Source: Paraburkholderia bryophila (GTDB lineage: Bacteria; Pseudomonadota; Gammaproteobacteria; Burkholderiales; Burkholderiaceae). Taken from it: a DNA stretch of 64,000 nucleotides. A model generated the notes under the pieces. That model saw nothing but the letters and a program-made list of their open reading frames with translations. It was not told the origin of the DNA and ran no database searches. The DNA is taken from assembly GCF_013409255.1 (NCBI RefSeq), contig NZ_JACCAS010000001.1, positions 3,348,001 through 3,412,000 on the forward strand, given 5' to 3'. Below, piece after piece: positions 45,731 to 55,863 of this stretch (the first letter of the stretch is position 1; each line of letters starts with the position of its first letter). The position numbers and the translations under genes were made by a program.

Positions 45731-45767
45731 GTCCCGTTGCCGGTTTCCGGCGACGGGACTTTTTTTT
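45731..45767 (+). terminator. Intrinsic terminator of the histone-like gene
   Basis: 13-bp stem GTCCCGTTGCCGG / CCGGCGACGGGAC (one G-T pair) with a TTT loop and eight T's after. Confidence 0.9.
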
Positions 45768-45848
45768 GCCTGGCGTCTGGACTTGAAGCCTGCTGCCCGG
45801 CGCGCTGCGTTTGCCTGGCGTCGCTGGTCGAAGCTGAAACCTGCGGGC

Positions 45849-45883
45849 GAAAAAAAACGCATGCACAGGGGAGGGCATGCGTG
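45849..45883 (-). terminator. Intrinsic terminator of the glycine-zipper lipoprotein gene
   Basis: On the minus strand, ACGCATGC (45882-45875) pairs with GCATGCGT (45864-45857) around a 10-base loop, followed by an eight-T run. It lies about 50 bp after the stop codon. Confidence 0.8.
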
Positions 45884-45933
45884 TGAGGTCGCCGCGGCGG
45901 CGGCCTGAGCCTTGCCGCGCGAGAGGGGAAACT

Positions 45934-46410
45934 TTAGTGTGTGACGCGCGTCACGCCGCCGCTCGACAGGAGTCGCACGCGGTCGCCGGCACGGAAGATC
46001 TCGCCGGTGGCGCTCTGCGTGATGGCGCGCATGTCGCCGTTATCGAGTCGCACGGTGATCTCGAGGCCGTCATGCACCGCGACGCCGTTCTCGACCGCAT
46101 TGCCGGCGACGGCACCCGCGAGGCCGCCGATGATGCCCGTGACGATCGAACCGCGGCCGCCGCCGAGCGCACTGCCGGCCACCGCACCCAACGCGCCGCC
46201 GCCGATTGCGCCAAGGCCGCTCGGCTGACCGTTGTTCGAACTGATCTTGACGGCGCGCACGCTGTCGACCGTGCCCATGCGGACCGTTTCTTCGCGCTGC
46301 GCTTGCGACGCCGTATAGACGTCGGCGGAACTGCTGTTATACGCACACCCCGACATGGCCAGTGAACCGGCGATCAAGGCGGCCACGACCAGGCGACTCG
46401 TTGTTCTCAT
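45934..46410 (-). CDS. Glycine-zipper (SlyB/PCP-like) outer-membrane lipoprotein
   Basis: A 158-residue lipoprotein. The signal peptide ends at a lipobox-type LAMSGCAYN near residue 22. A glycine-zipper 2TM segment (GAIGGGALGAVAGSALGGG, then SIVTGIIGGLAGAVAGNAVE) sits in the middle, and a beta-rich C-terminal part (VHDGLEITVRLDNGDMRAIT) follows, as in SlyB/PCP. Members support envelope integrity. It stands alone with its own terminator and converges on the histone-like gene. Confidence 0.88.
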   Translation of the reverse strand: MRTTSRLVVAALIAGSLAMSGCAYNSSSADVYTASQAQREETVRMGTVDSVRAVKISSNNGQPSGLGAIGGGALGAVAGSALGGGRGSIVTGIIGGLAGAVAGNAVENGVAVHDGLEITVRLDNGDMRAITQSATGEIFRAGDRVRLLSSGGVTRVTH

Positions 46411-46435
46411 TCCCTAACTCCAATAGCTTTCGGTA

Positions 46436-47374
46436 TTACGGCAGGTCGTATCCGAACGCCTGCTTGAACCGTTCGTTGATCTCCGCCCGCGTGGGCGCGT
46501 AGTTTTGCGGGCCTTGGCATTCGATCTTCAGCGCGCCCATCAGGCTTGCCAGACGGCCGGTGGTTGCCCACCCGAGCTTGTTCTCGATGCCGTACAGCAA
46601 GCCGCCGCGAAACGCGTCGCCGCAACCGGTCGGATCGAGCACTTGCTGTGCCTTGACCGGCGGAATGTCTTCGACGCCGCCGGTATGATGGATCTGCGAA
46701 CCCTGCTCACCGAGCGTGACGATCAGCGCTTCGACCTTGCCGGCGATCTCTTCGATCGACCAACCCGTTTTGTTGCTCACCAGTTTGGCTTCGTAATCGT
46801 TGACAGCTACATAAGTAGCAAGTTCAATCATGCGCCGCAGTGTCGCGCCGTCGAACAGCGGCAAACCTTGACCCGGATCGAAGACAAACGGCACGCCCGC
46901 CGCGGCCAGGTGCTCCGAATGCTGGACCATGCCGTCGAAGCCGTCGGGCCCGACGATCGCGAGCGTGATGCCTTTTGCTTCATCGGCGCGATTCAGATGC
47001 GACTGCATCATCGCGCCCGGATGGAACGCGGCGATCTGGTTGTTCTCGAGGTCCGTGGTGATCATCGCCTGGGCCGAGTGCGTGTCCGGCACCACCAGCA
47101 CGTTTTCAGTCGACAGGCCGAGCGCCTTGAAGCGGTCCATGTACAACTGCGCGTCGACCGCGCCGAGCGTGCCCATGATGCGCGCGTCGCCGCCCAGCAG
47201 ATGCAGCGCGTAAGCCATGTTGCCCGCGCAGCCGCCGAACTCGCGGCGCATGGTCGGCACCAGGAAACTCACGTTCAGGATATGGACCTGCTCCGGCAGG
47301 ATGTGCTCCCGGAAGCGGCCTTCGAAAGTCATGATGTTGTCGTAGGCGAGCGAGCCGCAAATCAGCGTAGCCAA
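46436..47374 (-). CDS. PfkB-family carbohydrate/adenosine kinase
   Basis: A 312-residue ribokinase-fold sugar or nucleoside kinase. The N-terminus ATLICGSLAYDNIMTFEGRF and FGGCAGNMAYALHLLG show the substrate pocket; the C-terminal signature DPTGCGDAFRGGLLYG carries the catalytic Asp and anion hole. Closest by eye to the adenosine-kinase-like branch; substrate not certain. The best start is TTG 47374, after CAGGAACCC, where the conserved N-terminus begins; a longer frame adds a hydrophobic stretch not typical of the family. Next to tpx on the same strand. Confidence 0.85.
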   Translation of the reverse strand: MATLICGSLAYDNIMTFEGRFREHILPEQVHILNVSFLVPTMRREFGGCAGNMAYALHLLGGDARIMGTLGAVDAQLYMDRFKALGLSTENVLVVPDTHSAQAMITTDLENNQIAAFHPGAMMQSHLNRADEAKGITLAIVGPDGFDGMVQHSEHLAAAGVPFVFDPGQGLPLFDGATLRRMIELATYVAVNDYEAKLVSNKTGWSIEEIAGKVEALIVTLGEQGSQIHHTGGVEDIPPVKAQQVLDPTGCGDAFRGGLLYGIENKLGWATTGRLASLMGALKIECQGPQNYAPTRAEINERFKQAFGYDLP

Positions 47375-47467
47375 GGCGAGGGTTCCTGTGAAAACAATAA
47401 AGAAAGCGCGCGACGATACGACAGCGCCGCGCATGAAGCGCGGCGCCGGGGTTCGTGCGCGAAGGTT

Positions 47468-47968
47468 TTACTTCAGCGCGGCGAGGGCTGCGTCGTAGTT
47501 CGGCTCGTCTTTGATTTCACCGACCAGTTCAGCGTGCACGACCTTGTCGTTCTCGTCGACCACCACCACGGCGCGCGCCGTCAGGCCGGTCAGCGGGCCG
47601 CTCGTCACGTCGACACCGTACGCTTGCGCGAACTCGTGACCGCGGAACGTGGACGCCGTGACGACGTTCTCGATGCCTTCGGTCGTGCAGAAGCGCGACG
47701 CGGCGAACGGCAGGTCGCCCGACACGACGATCACGGCCGTGTTGGTCAGCTTCGCGGCGGCTTCGTTGAACTTGCGGGTCGACGTTGCGCAGGTCGGCGT
47801 GTCGAGGCTCGGGACGATGTTCAGCACCTTGCGCTTGCCGGCGAAATCGGCGAGCGACAGCGACTTCAGATCCTTGCCGACCAGCGAGAAAGCGGGGGCG
47901 TTCTGGCCCACCGACGGGAACGTGCCGGCTACGTCGATCGGGTTGCCACCCAGCGTGACTTGACTCAT
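47468..47968 (-). CDS. tpx: Thiol peroxidase (atypical 2-Cys peroxiredoxin)
   Basis: A 166-residue peroxidase that reduces alkyl hydroperoxides using thioredoxin. The peroxidatic Cys60 is in [14 protein letters not shown] and the resolving Cys94 in [10 protein letters not shown], the Tpx spacing. [20 protein letters not shown] is a typical N-terminus. Probably cytoplasmic or periplasmic as in E. coli; no signal peptide is seen. Confidence 0.95.
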   Translation of the reverse strand: MSQVTLGGNPIDVAGTFPSVGQNAPAFSLVGKDLKSLSLADFAGKRKVLNIVPSLDTPTCATSTRKFNEAAAKLTNTAVIVVSGDLPFAASRFCTTEGIENVVTASTFRGHEFAQAYGVDVTSGPLTGLTARAVVVVDENDKVVHAELVGEIKDEPNYDAALAALK

Positions 47969-48053
47969 GTTCTTGTGCTCCGGAAATTCGTCAGTGTTGA
48001 CGATAGATGCGACGGTGAATGCGCCCGATCATGGCCGGGCGCGCGAGGATGCG

Positions 48054-49406
48054 TTACGGATAAAAAATCTGTACGCGGAAATTGGAGGCGACCGCGTTGC
48101 CGGTGTCGAGATGCACGATCATCGTCTGCGTGCTGCGGGCCGGCAGGCCGGCCGCGATCGGAGTGCCGGGCGGGACGTAGTCTTGCGGCCACAGCACGCG
48201 GCGCACGGCGACGTTGTTCTGATCGTCGAGCAGCGTGAGTTCGATAGCGGGGTAGGCCAGCGCCACGTTGAAGCGGTTGCGCAGCGGCATCTTCAGTTCG
48301 AGCTTGTGCGGGCCGTCGATCTGCCGGAGATCGGACGGTTCGACCTGCAAGCCGTCGATGTCGTGCGGCGGCGTGACGAGGCAGCCGAGTTGCGCGCAAG
48401 CTTTTGCATAGAGCGTCTGCGTGCTCGGGAAGTAGACCAGCACGGTTTCGCGCTGCCACCAGGCGAGCTGCGCAAGCAGCGCCAGCACCAGCAGCACGGC
48501 CACCACCGAACCGGCGATGATCCAGCCCAGGCGCCGCGGCTCGGCCGGGCGGGTTTCGCGCACGACCGGGAACGGATCGACGCCGTCGTTCACCGGGTGA
48601 ACGGAGAACGGCTCGCCACTGGATGCGGCCGCCGCGCCGGAGAAGGCAGTCGGGTCGTCGGTCGCGGAGGCGGAGGTGTTGGCGGTCGATGCGCCGAAGC
48701 GCGCCGTCGTGCCGCCGTCGGCATCGGCATCGGCGTCGGTTTCGGCTTCGGCGATAGCGGCGCCGGCCGCCACGCCTGCACCAGCTCCCGCAGCAAAACT
48801 GGCTGCGTTAAAACGCGGTTCATTATCCGGGATGCCATGCAGACTGGCCGACTCGGGCAGAACGGGTTCGTCCAACGAAGGTTCGGAAGACCGATCGGTC
48901 TTGTGCCAAACCCGCGGCGCGTCTTCAGCCGGCGGCTCGGTCCGGTAGGCGAACGGTTCGAGCGGTGCGTCGGCCAGCACCGGTTCGCCGTCTGGTGGAA
49001 CCGGCGTGCTGAATGCGCTGGCAGGCAGATCGGGTTCGTGAGCGTGATGCGGCGTGACCGCTATGCCCGCGCTAGTGGAAACCGGCGAGAGCGGCACATT
49101 GTGGGTGTCGTGCAGCAGGCGATTGTCGACCGCGGCGTCGGGCGTTGGCGCCCACGGATCCCACGCTTCAGCGCTGAAATCGGGGCTCCTGGCGCGAACG
49201 CCGGATAACGCTTCGATCGCAGCAGCGGCTTCGACGGGTTTGGCGGTGGAGAAGTCGCCGCCTTCGGTGACGTCGAACAGACTGCTCGAGGCGTCGAATA
49301 CTTCATGGCAATGCCCGCAGCGCACGAGGCCGCGGCGCAGCGCGAGCTGCGCCGGTTGCAGGCGGAAGACGGTTTCGCAGAAGGGGCAACGCGTTGCCAG
49401 GAGCAT
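48054..49406 (-). CDS. Zinc-ribbon DUF3426 membrane protein
   Basis: A 450-residue protein. It opens with a MJ0042-type zinc ribbon: ATRCPFCETVFRLQPAQLAL and VRCGHCHEVFDA (two CxxC pairs). About 240 residues of acidic, low-complexity sequence follow (EAETDADADADGGTTARFGA). A single membrane helix (LGWIIAGSVVAVLLVLALLA) lies near residue 295, and the C-terminal DUF3426 domain (PLRNRFNVALAYPAIELTLL) would be outside the membrane. Function unknown. prmA lies directly upstream on the same strand, as is usual in this group. Confidence 0.88.
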   Translation of the reverse strand: MLLATRCPFCETVFRLQPAQLALRRGLVRCGHCHEVFDASSSLFDVTEGGDFSTAKPVEAAAAIEALSGVRARSPDFSAEAWDPWAPTPDAAVDNRLLHDTHNVPLSPVSTSAGIAVTPHHAHEPDLPASAFSTPVPPDGEPVLADAPLEPFAYRTEPPAEDAPRVWHKTDRSSEPSLDEPVLPESASLHGIPDNEPRFNAASFAAGAGAGVAAGAAIAEAETDADADADGGTTARFGASTANTSASATDDPTAFSGAAAASSGEPFSVHPVNDGVDPFPVVRETRPAEPRRLGWIIAGSVVAVLLVLALLAQLAWWQRETVLVYFPSTQTLYAKACAQLGCLVTPPHDIDGLQVEPSDLRQIDGPHKLELKMPLRNRFNVALAYPAIELTLLDDQNNVAVRRVLWPQDYVPPGTPIAAGLPARSTQTMIVHLDTGNAVASNFRVQIFYP

Positions 49407-49454
49407 ATTGAGCCGATAAGCCGAAAGGCCGTTGGTTGGACAATACGCCTTATT

Positions 49455-50357
49455 CTAATGGCTTTCGCGGCGCGTTCCCGACAGACATACCCAACCTTCG
49501 TGTTCGCGCCATACGCCGATATCGATCCACTGCGCGTAGACCTGCGCGACTTCGTCCGCCTGGCGCGCCAGAATGCCGGACAACGCGATCTTGCCGCCCG
49601 GCTTGACCTTCGACGCCAGCATCGACGCCATCAGCTTGAGCGGGTTGGACAGAATGTTGGCGACCACGATGTCGAATTCGCCGCTCGGGCAGGCGTCCGG
49701 CAAACCGTACGTGACGTCCGCGCGGTTGCGTTCGCTGTTCTGACGCGCCGACTCGACCGCTTGCGGATCGATGTCGATGCCGAACACCGGACTCGCGCCG
49801 CACTTCTGCGCGAGGATCGCGAGAATGCCGGAGCCGCAACCGTAGTCGAGCACCGACTGGCCGGCCTGCACCGATTGCTCGAGCCATTCCATGCACAGAC
49901 GCGTGGTGGGATGGCTGCCGGTGCCGAACGCGAGGCCCGGATCCAGTTCGAGCACGAGCGCTTCGGGATCCGGCGCGTCATGCCACGACGGCACGACCCA
50001 GATGCGCTCGCCGATCTTGATCGGATCGAACTGCGACTGTGTGAGCCGCACCCAATCCTGGTCTTCGACTTCCCGCACCTTGAACGACGGCGCGTTCGCG
50101 AGGCCAATTTCGTTGGCTGCGGCGGTCAGCAGCAGCGCCGGTTCGTGTTCCGGCGCGAGCAGCGCGATCACGCGCGAACGTTGCCACGCGCTGCGATCCG
50201 GCGTGAGACCGGGCTCGCCGAACAGCGGCTGCTCGTCGGGCGTATCGGCGTCCGCATCTTCCACCGACACGGACAACGCGCCCAACTCGAGCAGCGCGTC
50301 GGAAAATTCTTCCGCGTGCTCGCGCGCCAACTCGACGATCAATTCCCGGTAGCTCAT
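49455..50357 (-). CDS. prmA: Ribosomal protein L11 methyltransferase
   Basis: A 300-residue SAM-dependent enzyme that trimethylates ribosomal protein L11. The N-terminal substrate-recognition domain is followed by [20 protein letters not shown] and the SAM motif [20 protein letters not shown], then [14 protein letters not shown]. It lies 3 bp after accC, so accB-accC-prmA are likely cotranscribed, a common order in beta- and gamma-proteobacteria. Confidence 0.96.
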   Translation of the reverse strand: MSYRELIVELAREHAEEFSDALLELGALSVSVEDADADTPDEQPLFGEPGLTPDRSAWQRSRVIALLAPEHEPALLLTAAANEIGLANAPSFKVREVEDQDWVRLTQSQFDPIKIGERIWVVPSWHDAPDPEALVLELDPGLAFGTGSHPTTRLCMEWLEQSVQAGQSVLDYGCGSGILAILAQKCGASPVFGIDIDPQAVESARQNSERNRADVTYGLPDACPSGEFDIVVANILSNPLKLMASMLASKVKPGGKIALSGILARQADEVAQVYAQWIDIGVWREHEGWVCLSGTRRESH

Positions 50358-50360
50358 GAC

Positions 50361-51728
50361 TTACGCTTCTTCCGGTGCGGCCTGCTGCTTCGCGGCCAAC
50401 CGGTTTTCGAGGTAGTGAATGCTGGTGCCGCCTTCGACGAACTTCGCGTCCAGCATCAGTTCGCGATGCAGCGGGATGTTGGTCAGAATGCCTTCCACCA
50501 CCATTTCCGACAGCGCGATACGCATCCGGTTGATTGCCTGTTCGCGCGTCGCACCGTAAGCGATCAGCTTGCCGATCATCGAATCGTAGTTCGGCGGGAC
50601 GAAATAGCCGTTGTAGGCGTGCGAATCGACGCGAATGCCGGGACCGCCCGGCATATGCCACGAGGTCAACCGACCCGGCGACGGCGTGAACTTGAACGGA
50701 TCTTCCGCGTTGATCCGGCATTCGATCGCATGACCCTTGAACACGATGTCGCGCTGACGGAAGGCGAGCTTCTCGCCGGCCGCGATGCGGATCTGTTCCT
50801 GCACGATGTCGACGCCCGTGATCAGCTCGGTCACCGGATGTTCGACCTGCACGCGCGTATTCATTTCAATGAAGTAGAACTCGCCGTTTTCGTACAGGAA
50901 CTCGAACGTACCCGCGCCCAGATAGCCCATCTTCTTGCAGGCGTCGGCGCAACGATCGCCGATCCGTTCGATCAGGCGGCGCGCGATACCCGGCGCCGGC
51001 GCTTCTTCGATCACTTTCTGGTGACGACGCTGCATCGAGCAGTCACGCTCGCCGAGCCACACCGCGTTCTTGAACGAATCCGCGAGGATCTGAATTTCGA
51101 TGTGCCGCGGGTTCTCCAGGAATTTCTCCATGTAGACCTGCGGATTGCCGAATGCGCGGCCGGCTTCTTCACGCGTCATGTTGACCGCGTTGACCAGCGC
51201 CGCTTCCGTGTGGACCACGCGCATGCCGCGGCCACCGCCGCCGCCGGCGGCCTTGATGATGACCGGATAGCCGACTTGGCGGGCAATCTTGACGATCTCT
51301 TTCGGATCGTCCGGCAACGCGCCTTCCGAACCCGGCACACACGGCACGCCGGTCTTGATCATGGTCTGCTTGGCCGTGACCTTGTCGCCCATCATCCGGA
51401 TCGTTTCCGGGCGCGGGCCGATGAAGGTGAAGCCGGACTGTTCGACGCGCTCGGCGAAGTCGGCGTTTTCCGACAGGAAGCCGTAGCCCGGGTGGATCGC
51501 TTCGGCGTCCGTCACTTCAGCCGCGCTGATTAGCGCCGGCATGTTCAGGTAGCTCAGATTCGAAGGCGCCGGGCCGATACAGACCGCCTCGTCGGCGAGC
51601 TTCACGTACTTGGCTTCCTTGTCGGCTTCCGAATAGACGACGACGGTCTTGACGCCGAGCTCGCGGCACGCGCGCTGGATGCGGAGCGCGATCTCGCCAC
51701 GATTGGCAATGAGGATTTTTTCAAACAT
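50361..51728 (-). CDS. accC: Acetyl-CoA carboxylase, biotin carboxylase subunit
   Basis: A 455-residue ATP-dependent enzyme that carboxylates the biotin on AccB, the first step of fatty-acid synthesis. [20 protein letters not shown] is the canonical start; the ATP-grasp motif [30 protein letters not shown] and the catalytic [14 protein letters not shown] are present. ATG 51728 is chosen over an upstream in-frame Met because of this conserved N-terminus. accB is 127 bp upstream on the same strand. Confidence 0.97.
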   Translation of the reverse strand: MFEKILIANRGEIALRIQRACRELGVKTVVVYSEADKEAKYVKLADEAVCIGPAPSNLSYLNMPALISAAEVTDAEAIHPGYGFLSENADFAERVEQSGFTFIGPRPETIRMMGDKVTAKQTMIKTGVPCVPGSEGALPDDPKEIVKIARQVGYPVIIKAAGGGGGRGMRVVHTEAALVNAVNMTREEAGRAFGNPQVYMEKFLENPRHIEIQILADSFKNAVWLGERDCSMQRRHQKVIEEAPAPGIARRLIERIGDRCADACKKMGYLGAGTFEFLYENGEFYFIEMNTRVQVEHPVTELITGVDIVQEQIRIAAGEKLAFRQRDIVFKGHAIECRINAEDPFKFTPSPGRLTSWHMPGGPGIRVDSHAYNGYFVPPNYDSMIGKLIAYGATREQAINRMRIALSEMVVEGILTNIPLHRELMLDAKFVEGGTSIHYLENRLAAKQQAAPEEA

Positions 51729-51855
51729 AGCGGTTTTTCGACTCATCAATAGGCGCCCGGCCGGTCACGGTGCAGGCTGCCTCAGAGGATCGGTCGCGCG
51801 CCCCGGGAGGGCGGACGCGCGGGCGGCAGGCGCAAAAAGCGCAAAGCGTGCCGCG

Positions 51856-52329
51856 TTAGCCGACCACGAACAGCGGTTGGCCATACTCGACCGCCTGGCC
51901 GTTATCGACGAGGATTTCCTTCACCACGCCGGCCTTGTCCGACTCGATCTCGTTGAGCAGCTTCATCGCTTCGATGATGCAGATCGTCTGGCCTTCCTTG
52001 ACCGTGTCACCCACCTGAACGAACGGCTCGGCGCCCGGCGACGGCGCGAGGTAGAACGTGCCGACCATCGGCGACGTCACCACGTGACCTTGCGGGACGA
52101 CCGGCGCCGGCGTAGCCGGAACGCCTGCTGCGGCAGCGGCCGGCGCTTCGCCGCCCGGGAACGGAGCCGGCTGCGCGTATTGCGGCGCGTACGAGGCGGA
52201 CGGTTGCACGTAAACCGGCGGCGCATTCTTGACGATGCGCACCTTGCCTTCGCCCTCGGTCACTTCGAGTTCGGAGATACCAGACTCCGAGACGAGGTCG
52301 ATCAGAGTTTTCAGTTTACGTAGATCCAT
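51856..52329 (-). CDS. accB: Biotin carboxyl carrier protein
   Basis: A 157-residue carrier subunit. The N-terminal [20 protein letters not shown] helix precedes a Pro/Ala-rich linker, then the C-terminal biotinyl domain with EAMKL, where Lys123 is the biotinylated residue, and the [17 protein letters not shown] thumb region typical of bacterial AccB. aroQ lies 69 bp upstream, in the classical aroQ-accB-accC order. Confidence 0.97.
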   Translation of the reverse strand: MDLRKLKTLIDLVSESGISELEVTEGEGKVRIVKNAPPVYVQPSASYAPQYAQPAPFPGGEAPAAAAAGVPATPAPVVPQGHVVTSPMVGTFYLAPSPGAEPFVQVGDTVKEGQTICIIEAMKLLNEIESDKAGVVKEILVDNGQAVEYGQPLFVVG

Positions 52330-52398
52330 CAGGAAGCCCCTTTCAATGCGTAAAGTGCCGGCGCATACGCAGCCGGCGCAAATTAGACGTGTTTGGAA

Positions 52399-52854
52399 TC
52401 AGCCGCGCGACGAACCGGCGGCGAGCCGGTCGAGCGCGAATTCGAGCGCGTACATATATCCCTTCCAGCCGAGGCCGCAAATCACGCCCTCAGCCTGGTC
52501 GGAGAAATACGAGTGATGCCGGAACGGTTCGCGACGATGCACGTTCGACAGATGAATCTCGACGAACGGGATGCCGACCCCCGCCAGTGCGTCCCGAATG
52601 GCCACGCTGGTGTGCGTGTACGCGGCGGGATTGATCAGTATGAAATCGGTTTTTTCAGTCCGGGCGGATTGGATGCGATCCACCAGAGCGCCTTCGTGAT
52701 TGCTCTGGAACGACGCCAGTTCGACGCCTGCGTCCGCTGCGCGGTCCGCCAGCGCCTGATCGATCTGCGGCAAGGTCACGCGACCGTAGACCTCGGGTTC
52801 CCGGGTGCCGAGAAGGTTGAGGTTGGGTCCGTGCAGTACCAGCAGTCGCGTCAT
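52399..52854 (-). CDS. aroQ: 3-dehydroquinate dehydratase, type II
   Basis: A 151-residue dodecameric type II dehydroquinase of the shikimate pathway. [20 protein letters not shown] carries the catalytic Tyr23; [16 protein letters not shown] and [20 protein letters not shown] are the other active-site blocks. It is functionally linked to aroE at 58901 in this window. Confidence 0.97.
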   Translation of the reverse strand: MTRLLVLHGPNLNLLGTREPEVYGRVTLPQIDQALADRAADAGVELASFQSNHEGALVDRIQSARTEKTDFILINPAAYTHTSVAIRDALAGVGIPFVEIHLSNVHRREPFRHHSYFSDQAEGVICGLGWKGYMYALEFALDRLAAGSSRG

Positions 52855-53048
52855 GGTCGCTTCTTTTTCCGTGGAATTGGGCGCACTTTAGCGCTGATTA
52901 GAGAAACTTGTCTAGGTTCCCGCACGTAACGAGCGACGCGGGCGGCAATTTGCCGTCGCGCCGGGCGCCCATCTTCTCTCAAATTCATGCGATTTGCGCG
53001 TATTTTTCCGCGTACCAGCAGGAATCGAGCGTCAAAAGAATGTGAGAT

Positions 53049-53597
53049 TTAAAGCGCGTCGAGGGTCTGCCGGAGCGCTTCCGGGTTGATTTGGCCTAAT
53101 TTTGTCGAGCGGACATTGCCTTTGGCGTCGATCACCACGGTGAACGGCAGGCCGCCCGCGTTGTTGCCGAAGGCCCGCGCCAGGTCGGCGCCGCCGAAGC
53201 CGGTAATGTAGACCGGGTACGCCACCTTCACCTTTTGCAGGAACGCCTGGACGTTTTTCTCCGAATCGACGCCAAGTCCGACGAACTGGATGCCTTTCTT
53301 CGCGTAATCGCGCTGAAGTTGCGACAGCGCCGGCATTTCCTCGACGCAAGGGCCGCACCACGACGCCCAGAAGTTGACGACGATTGGGTGCCCTTTCAGC
53401 AAACTTAGCGACTGCGGCTTGCCGTCGACGGTGGTGACCGGCGCGGCCCACAGTTGTTCGACCGCGCTCGGCGCGGCCGCGGTCTGCGCCGCGTGGGCGA
53501 CTTCGCTGTCGCCGCTGAACCAGTGATTGGCCAGCACGCCGCCGCAGGCGGCAACGATCGCGACGAGCGCGCCTGTCAGAATCCGTCTCGTATTCAT
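53049..53597 (-). CDS. TlpA-like periplasmic thioredoxin/redoxin
   Basis: A 182-residue membrane-anchored or exported redoxin. The N-terminus (RRILTGALVAIVAACGGVLA) is an uncleaved anchor or signal. The active site is WASWCGPC with Cys81 and Cys84, and the typical insertion DYAKKGIQFVGLGVDSEKNV is present. The family reduces disulfides of cytochrome c apoproteins or similar substrates. It overlaps in transcription with the upstream unknown gene (10-bp gap). Confidence 0.88.
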   Translation of the reverse strand: MNTRRILTGALVAIVAACGGVLANHWFSGDSEVAHAAQTAAAPSAVEQLWAAPVTTVDGKPQSLSLLKGHPIVVNFWASWCGPCVEEMPALSQLQRDYAKKGIQFVGLGVDSEKNVQAFLQKVKVAYPVYITGFGGADLARAFGNNAGGLPFTVVIDAKGNVRSTKLGQINPEALRQTLDAL

Positions 53598-53607
53598 GGT
53601 TATCAGT

Positions 53608-54261
53608 CTAATTAGTAGAAGGGGTGGCTTCGCTGCTGGCGAGCAGCGTTTGAACCGCTTGCAGATTGGCCCGGGCCGTGCGGCCGCGCGCGTCGGCGCG
53701 CACCGCGCCGCGCAGGTCGTCGGTTTCGTAGAGTGCGACGTGAATGCCGACCGGCTCCGCCTTGCGCCCTTCGTTTGCCGGGCGCCACAGGAAGCTCAGC
53801 GTCTCGACGTAGCCGCGTCCAGCGAAATGCCGCGTTTCGGAGACGTCGTACTGGATGTTGGCGTTCAGGAAGTAGATCGCGACTTCTTTCGGGTTGTCGC
53901 AGAACACCTGCAGGTGAACGTCCGAGTGCTCACCGGCCGTGCCGCCGAGCACCGCGCCGGTCAGATACGGATTGAACGGCGCGAGCCGCTCCATCCAGTC
54001 GACCGCGACACGGCGGAAGCGCCGCAACAGCAGCGGCTGACTGTCGCCCTGAAAGAGCGACTGGTATTCACGGATTTCTTCTTCGATCTGGTCGTTATCG
54101 GGCAGCCATTCGCCGGCAACACGGCTCTCGCCGACTACCTGCCGGGCCGCTTTGCGCTTGGCCGTGGCGTAGTCGAGACCGTCTTCGGCGATCATCCTGG
54201 CAGCCGCGATAGCGATTTCTTCACGCACGCGCAGGGGATCGAAATGTGATTTGCGGACCAT
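53608..54261 (-). CDS. Conserved protein of unknown function upstream of the redoxin
   Basis: A 217-residue soluble protein. The N-terminus (FDPLRVREEIAIAAARMIAE) is helical and HTH-like in pattern, and the centre has LTGAVLGGTAGEHSDVHLQV, which loosely resembles a nucleotidyltransferase GS-D-D motif but lacks a clear second acidic pair. No membrane helix or signal. It lies 10 bp before the TlpA-like gene and divergent from mpl, an arrangement that suggests a cell-wall or redox neighbourhood, but no function is assigned. Confidence 0.7.
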   Translation of the reverse strand: MVRKSHFDPLRVREEIAIAAARMIAEDGLDYATAKRKAARQVVGESRVAGEWLPDNDQIEEEIREYQSLFQGDSQPLLLRRFRRVAVDWMERLAPFNPYLTGAVLGGTAGEHSDVHLQVFCDNPKEVAIYFLNANIQYDVSETRHFAGRGYVETLSFLWRPANEGRKAEPVGIHVALYETDDLRGAVRADARGRTARANLQAVQTLLASSEATPSTN

Positions 54262-54468
54262 CCGGCAATCATACTAGAGATTGATGGCGCGACTTTCCGC
54301 CACCGGGCGCTACGCCCCGATGCTGGCCGAACGGCCGGCCCCGCATAGGGCGATCGGGAGCCGTCGGTTACAATAGCGTCCTTCGCAGACGGTCGCTTCG
54401 GCATCGTTCCGGCCGTTCTTCTGCACTCCCATCCCACGCAAAAAACGCCCGCGCGGCACGACAGGCTT

Positions 54469-55863
54469 ATGCACATCCACATCCTCGGTATCTGCGGCAC
54501 GTTCATGGGCGGTCTCGCGGTTCTCGCGCGCGGAGCGGGTCATACCGTGACGGGCTGCGACGCCGGCGTCTATCCGCCCATGAGCACGCAGCTCGAGGCG
54601 CAGGGCATCGGCCTGATCGAGGGTTACGACGCCGACCAGTTGAACGGCCTGAACGCGGATCTGTTCGTGATCGGCAACGTGGTCTCGCGTGGCAACCCAC
54701 TCATGGAAGCGATTCTCGACCGCGGCCTGCCGTATGTGTCCGGCCCGCAGTGGCTCGGCGAACATGTGCTGAACGGCAAATGGGTGCTGGCGGTGGCCGG
54801 CACGCACGGCAAGACCACCACCAGTTCCATGCTGACCTGGCTGCTCGAAGACGCGGGGCTCAATCCGGGCTTCCTGATCGGCGGCGTGCCGTTGAATTTC
54901 GGCGTGTCGGCGCGGCTGACGGATTCGAGTTTCTTCGTGATCGAGGCCGACGAGTACGACACGGCCTTCTTCGACAAACGCTCAAAGTTCGTCCATTACC
55001 GCCCCAAGACTGCGGTGCTGAACAATCTGGAGTTCGATCACGCCGACATCTTCCCGGATCTCGCCGCGATCGAAACGCAGTTCCATCACCTGATCCGCAC
55101 GGTGCCGGGCATCGGCCGGGTTGTGACGAACGGCCGTGAAGACGCGTTGGAGCGTGTGCTCACGCGTGGCTGCTGGAGCGAAGTAGAGCGTTTCGGCGTG
55201 CAGGGCGGCTGGGAAACCCTGCCGGCGGAAGACGGCGTGCCGGTCGACGAGCGTTTCGCCGTGTATCACAACGGCGCGCGCGTTGGCGTGGTCGAGTGGC
55301 AGGTGCAGGGCGAACATAACCGCATGAATGCGCTGGCCGCGATCGCCGCCGCGCGCCATGTCGGCGTGCCGCCGGCGCAGGCCGCGCAGTCGCTGGCGAG
55401 CTTTCGCAACGTGAAGCGCCGCATGGAAGTGCGCGGCAGCGTCGACGGCGTGACCGTCTACGACGACTTCGCGCATCATCCCACCGCGATCGATACGACC
55501 GTGGCCGGGTTGCGCGCGCGCGTCGGCCGCGACAATACGCGGATTCTGGCCGTGCTGGAGCCGCGCTCGAACACCATGAAGCTGGGCGTGATGAAAGCGC
55601 AATTGCCGGCCAGCCTTGCCGACGCCGACCTCGTATTCGGCTACGGCGCGGCCGCCGGTCGCGACGCGCTCGGCTGGAACCTCGGCGAAGCGCTCGCGCC
55701 GCTCGGCGGCAAGGCGCAGGCTTTCGACAATCTGGATGCACTCGTCAAAGCCGTGGTTCAAGCCGCGCGCCCCGGTGACCAGATTCTGGTGATGAGCAAC
55801 GGCGGCTTCGGCGGCGTGCATCAGAAGCTGCTCGACGCCCTTTCCGCGCGAGGCGCTTCGTGA
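54469..55863 (+). CDS. mpl: UDP-N-acetylmuramate:tripeptide ligase Mpl
   Basis: A 464-residue Mur-ligase-family enzyme that attaches recycled L-Ala-gamma-D-Glu-meso-DAP to UDP-MurNAc. MHIHILGICGTFMGGLAVLA is the dinucleotide-like N-terminal domain of MurC/Mpl; AVAGTHGKTTTSSMLTWLLE is the ATP loop; VYDDFAHHPTAIDTTVAGLR marks the C-terminal domain. It works in the same recycling pathway as AmpD, encoded in this window. The next gene overlaps its stop. Confidence 0.95.
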   Translation: MHIHILGICGTFMGGLAVLARGAGHTVTGCDAGVYPPMSTQLEAQGIGLIEGYDADQLNGLNADLFVIGNVVSRGNPLMEAILDRGLPYVSGPQWLGEHVLNGKWVLAVAGTHGKTTTSSMLTWLLEDAGLNPGFLIGGVPLNFGVSARLTDSSFFVIEADEYDTAFFDKRSKFVHYRPKTAVLNNLEFDHADIFPDLAAIETQFHHLIRTVPGIGRVVTNGREDALERVLTRGCWSEVERFGVQGGWETLPAEDGVPVDERFAVYHNGARVGVVEWQVQGEHNRMNALAAIAAARHVGVPPAQAAQSLASFRNVKRRMEVRGSVDGVTVYDDFAHHPTAIDTTVAGLRARVGRDNTRILAVLEPRSNTMKLGVMKAQLPASLADADLVFGYGAAAGRDALGWNLGEALAPLGGKAQAFDNLDALVKAVVQAARPGDQILVMSNGGFGGVHQKLLDALSARGAS

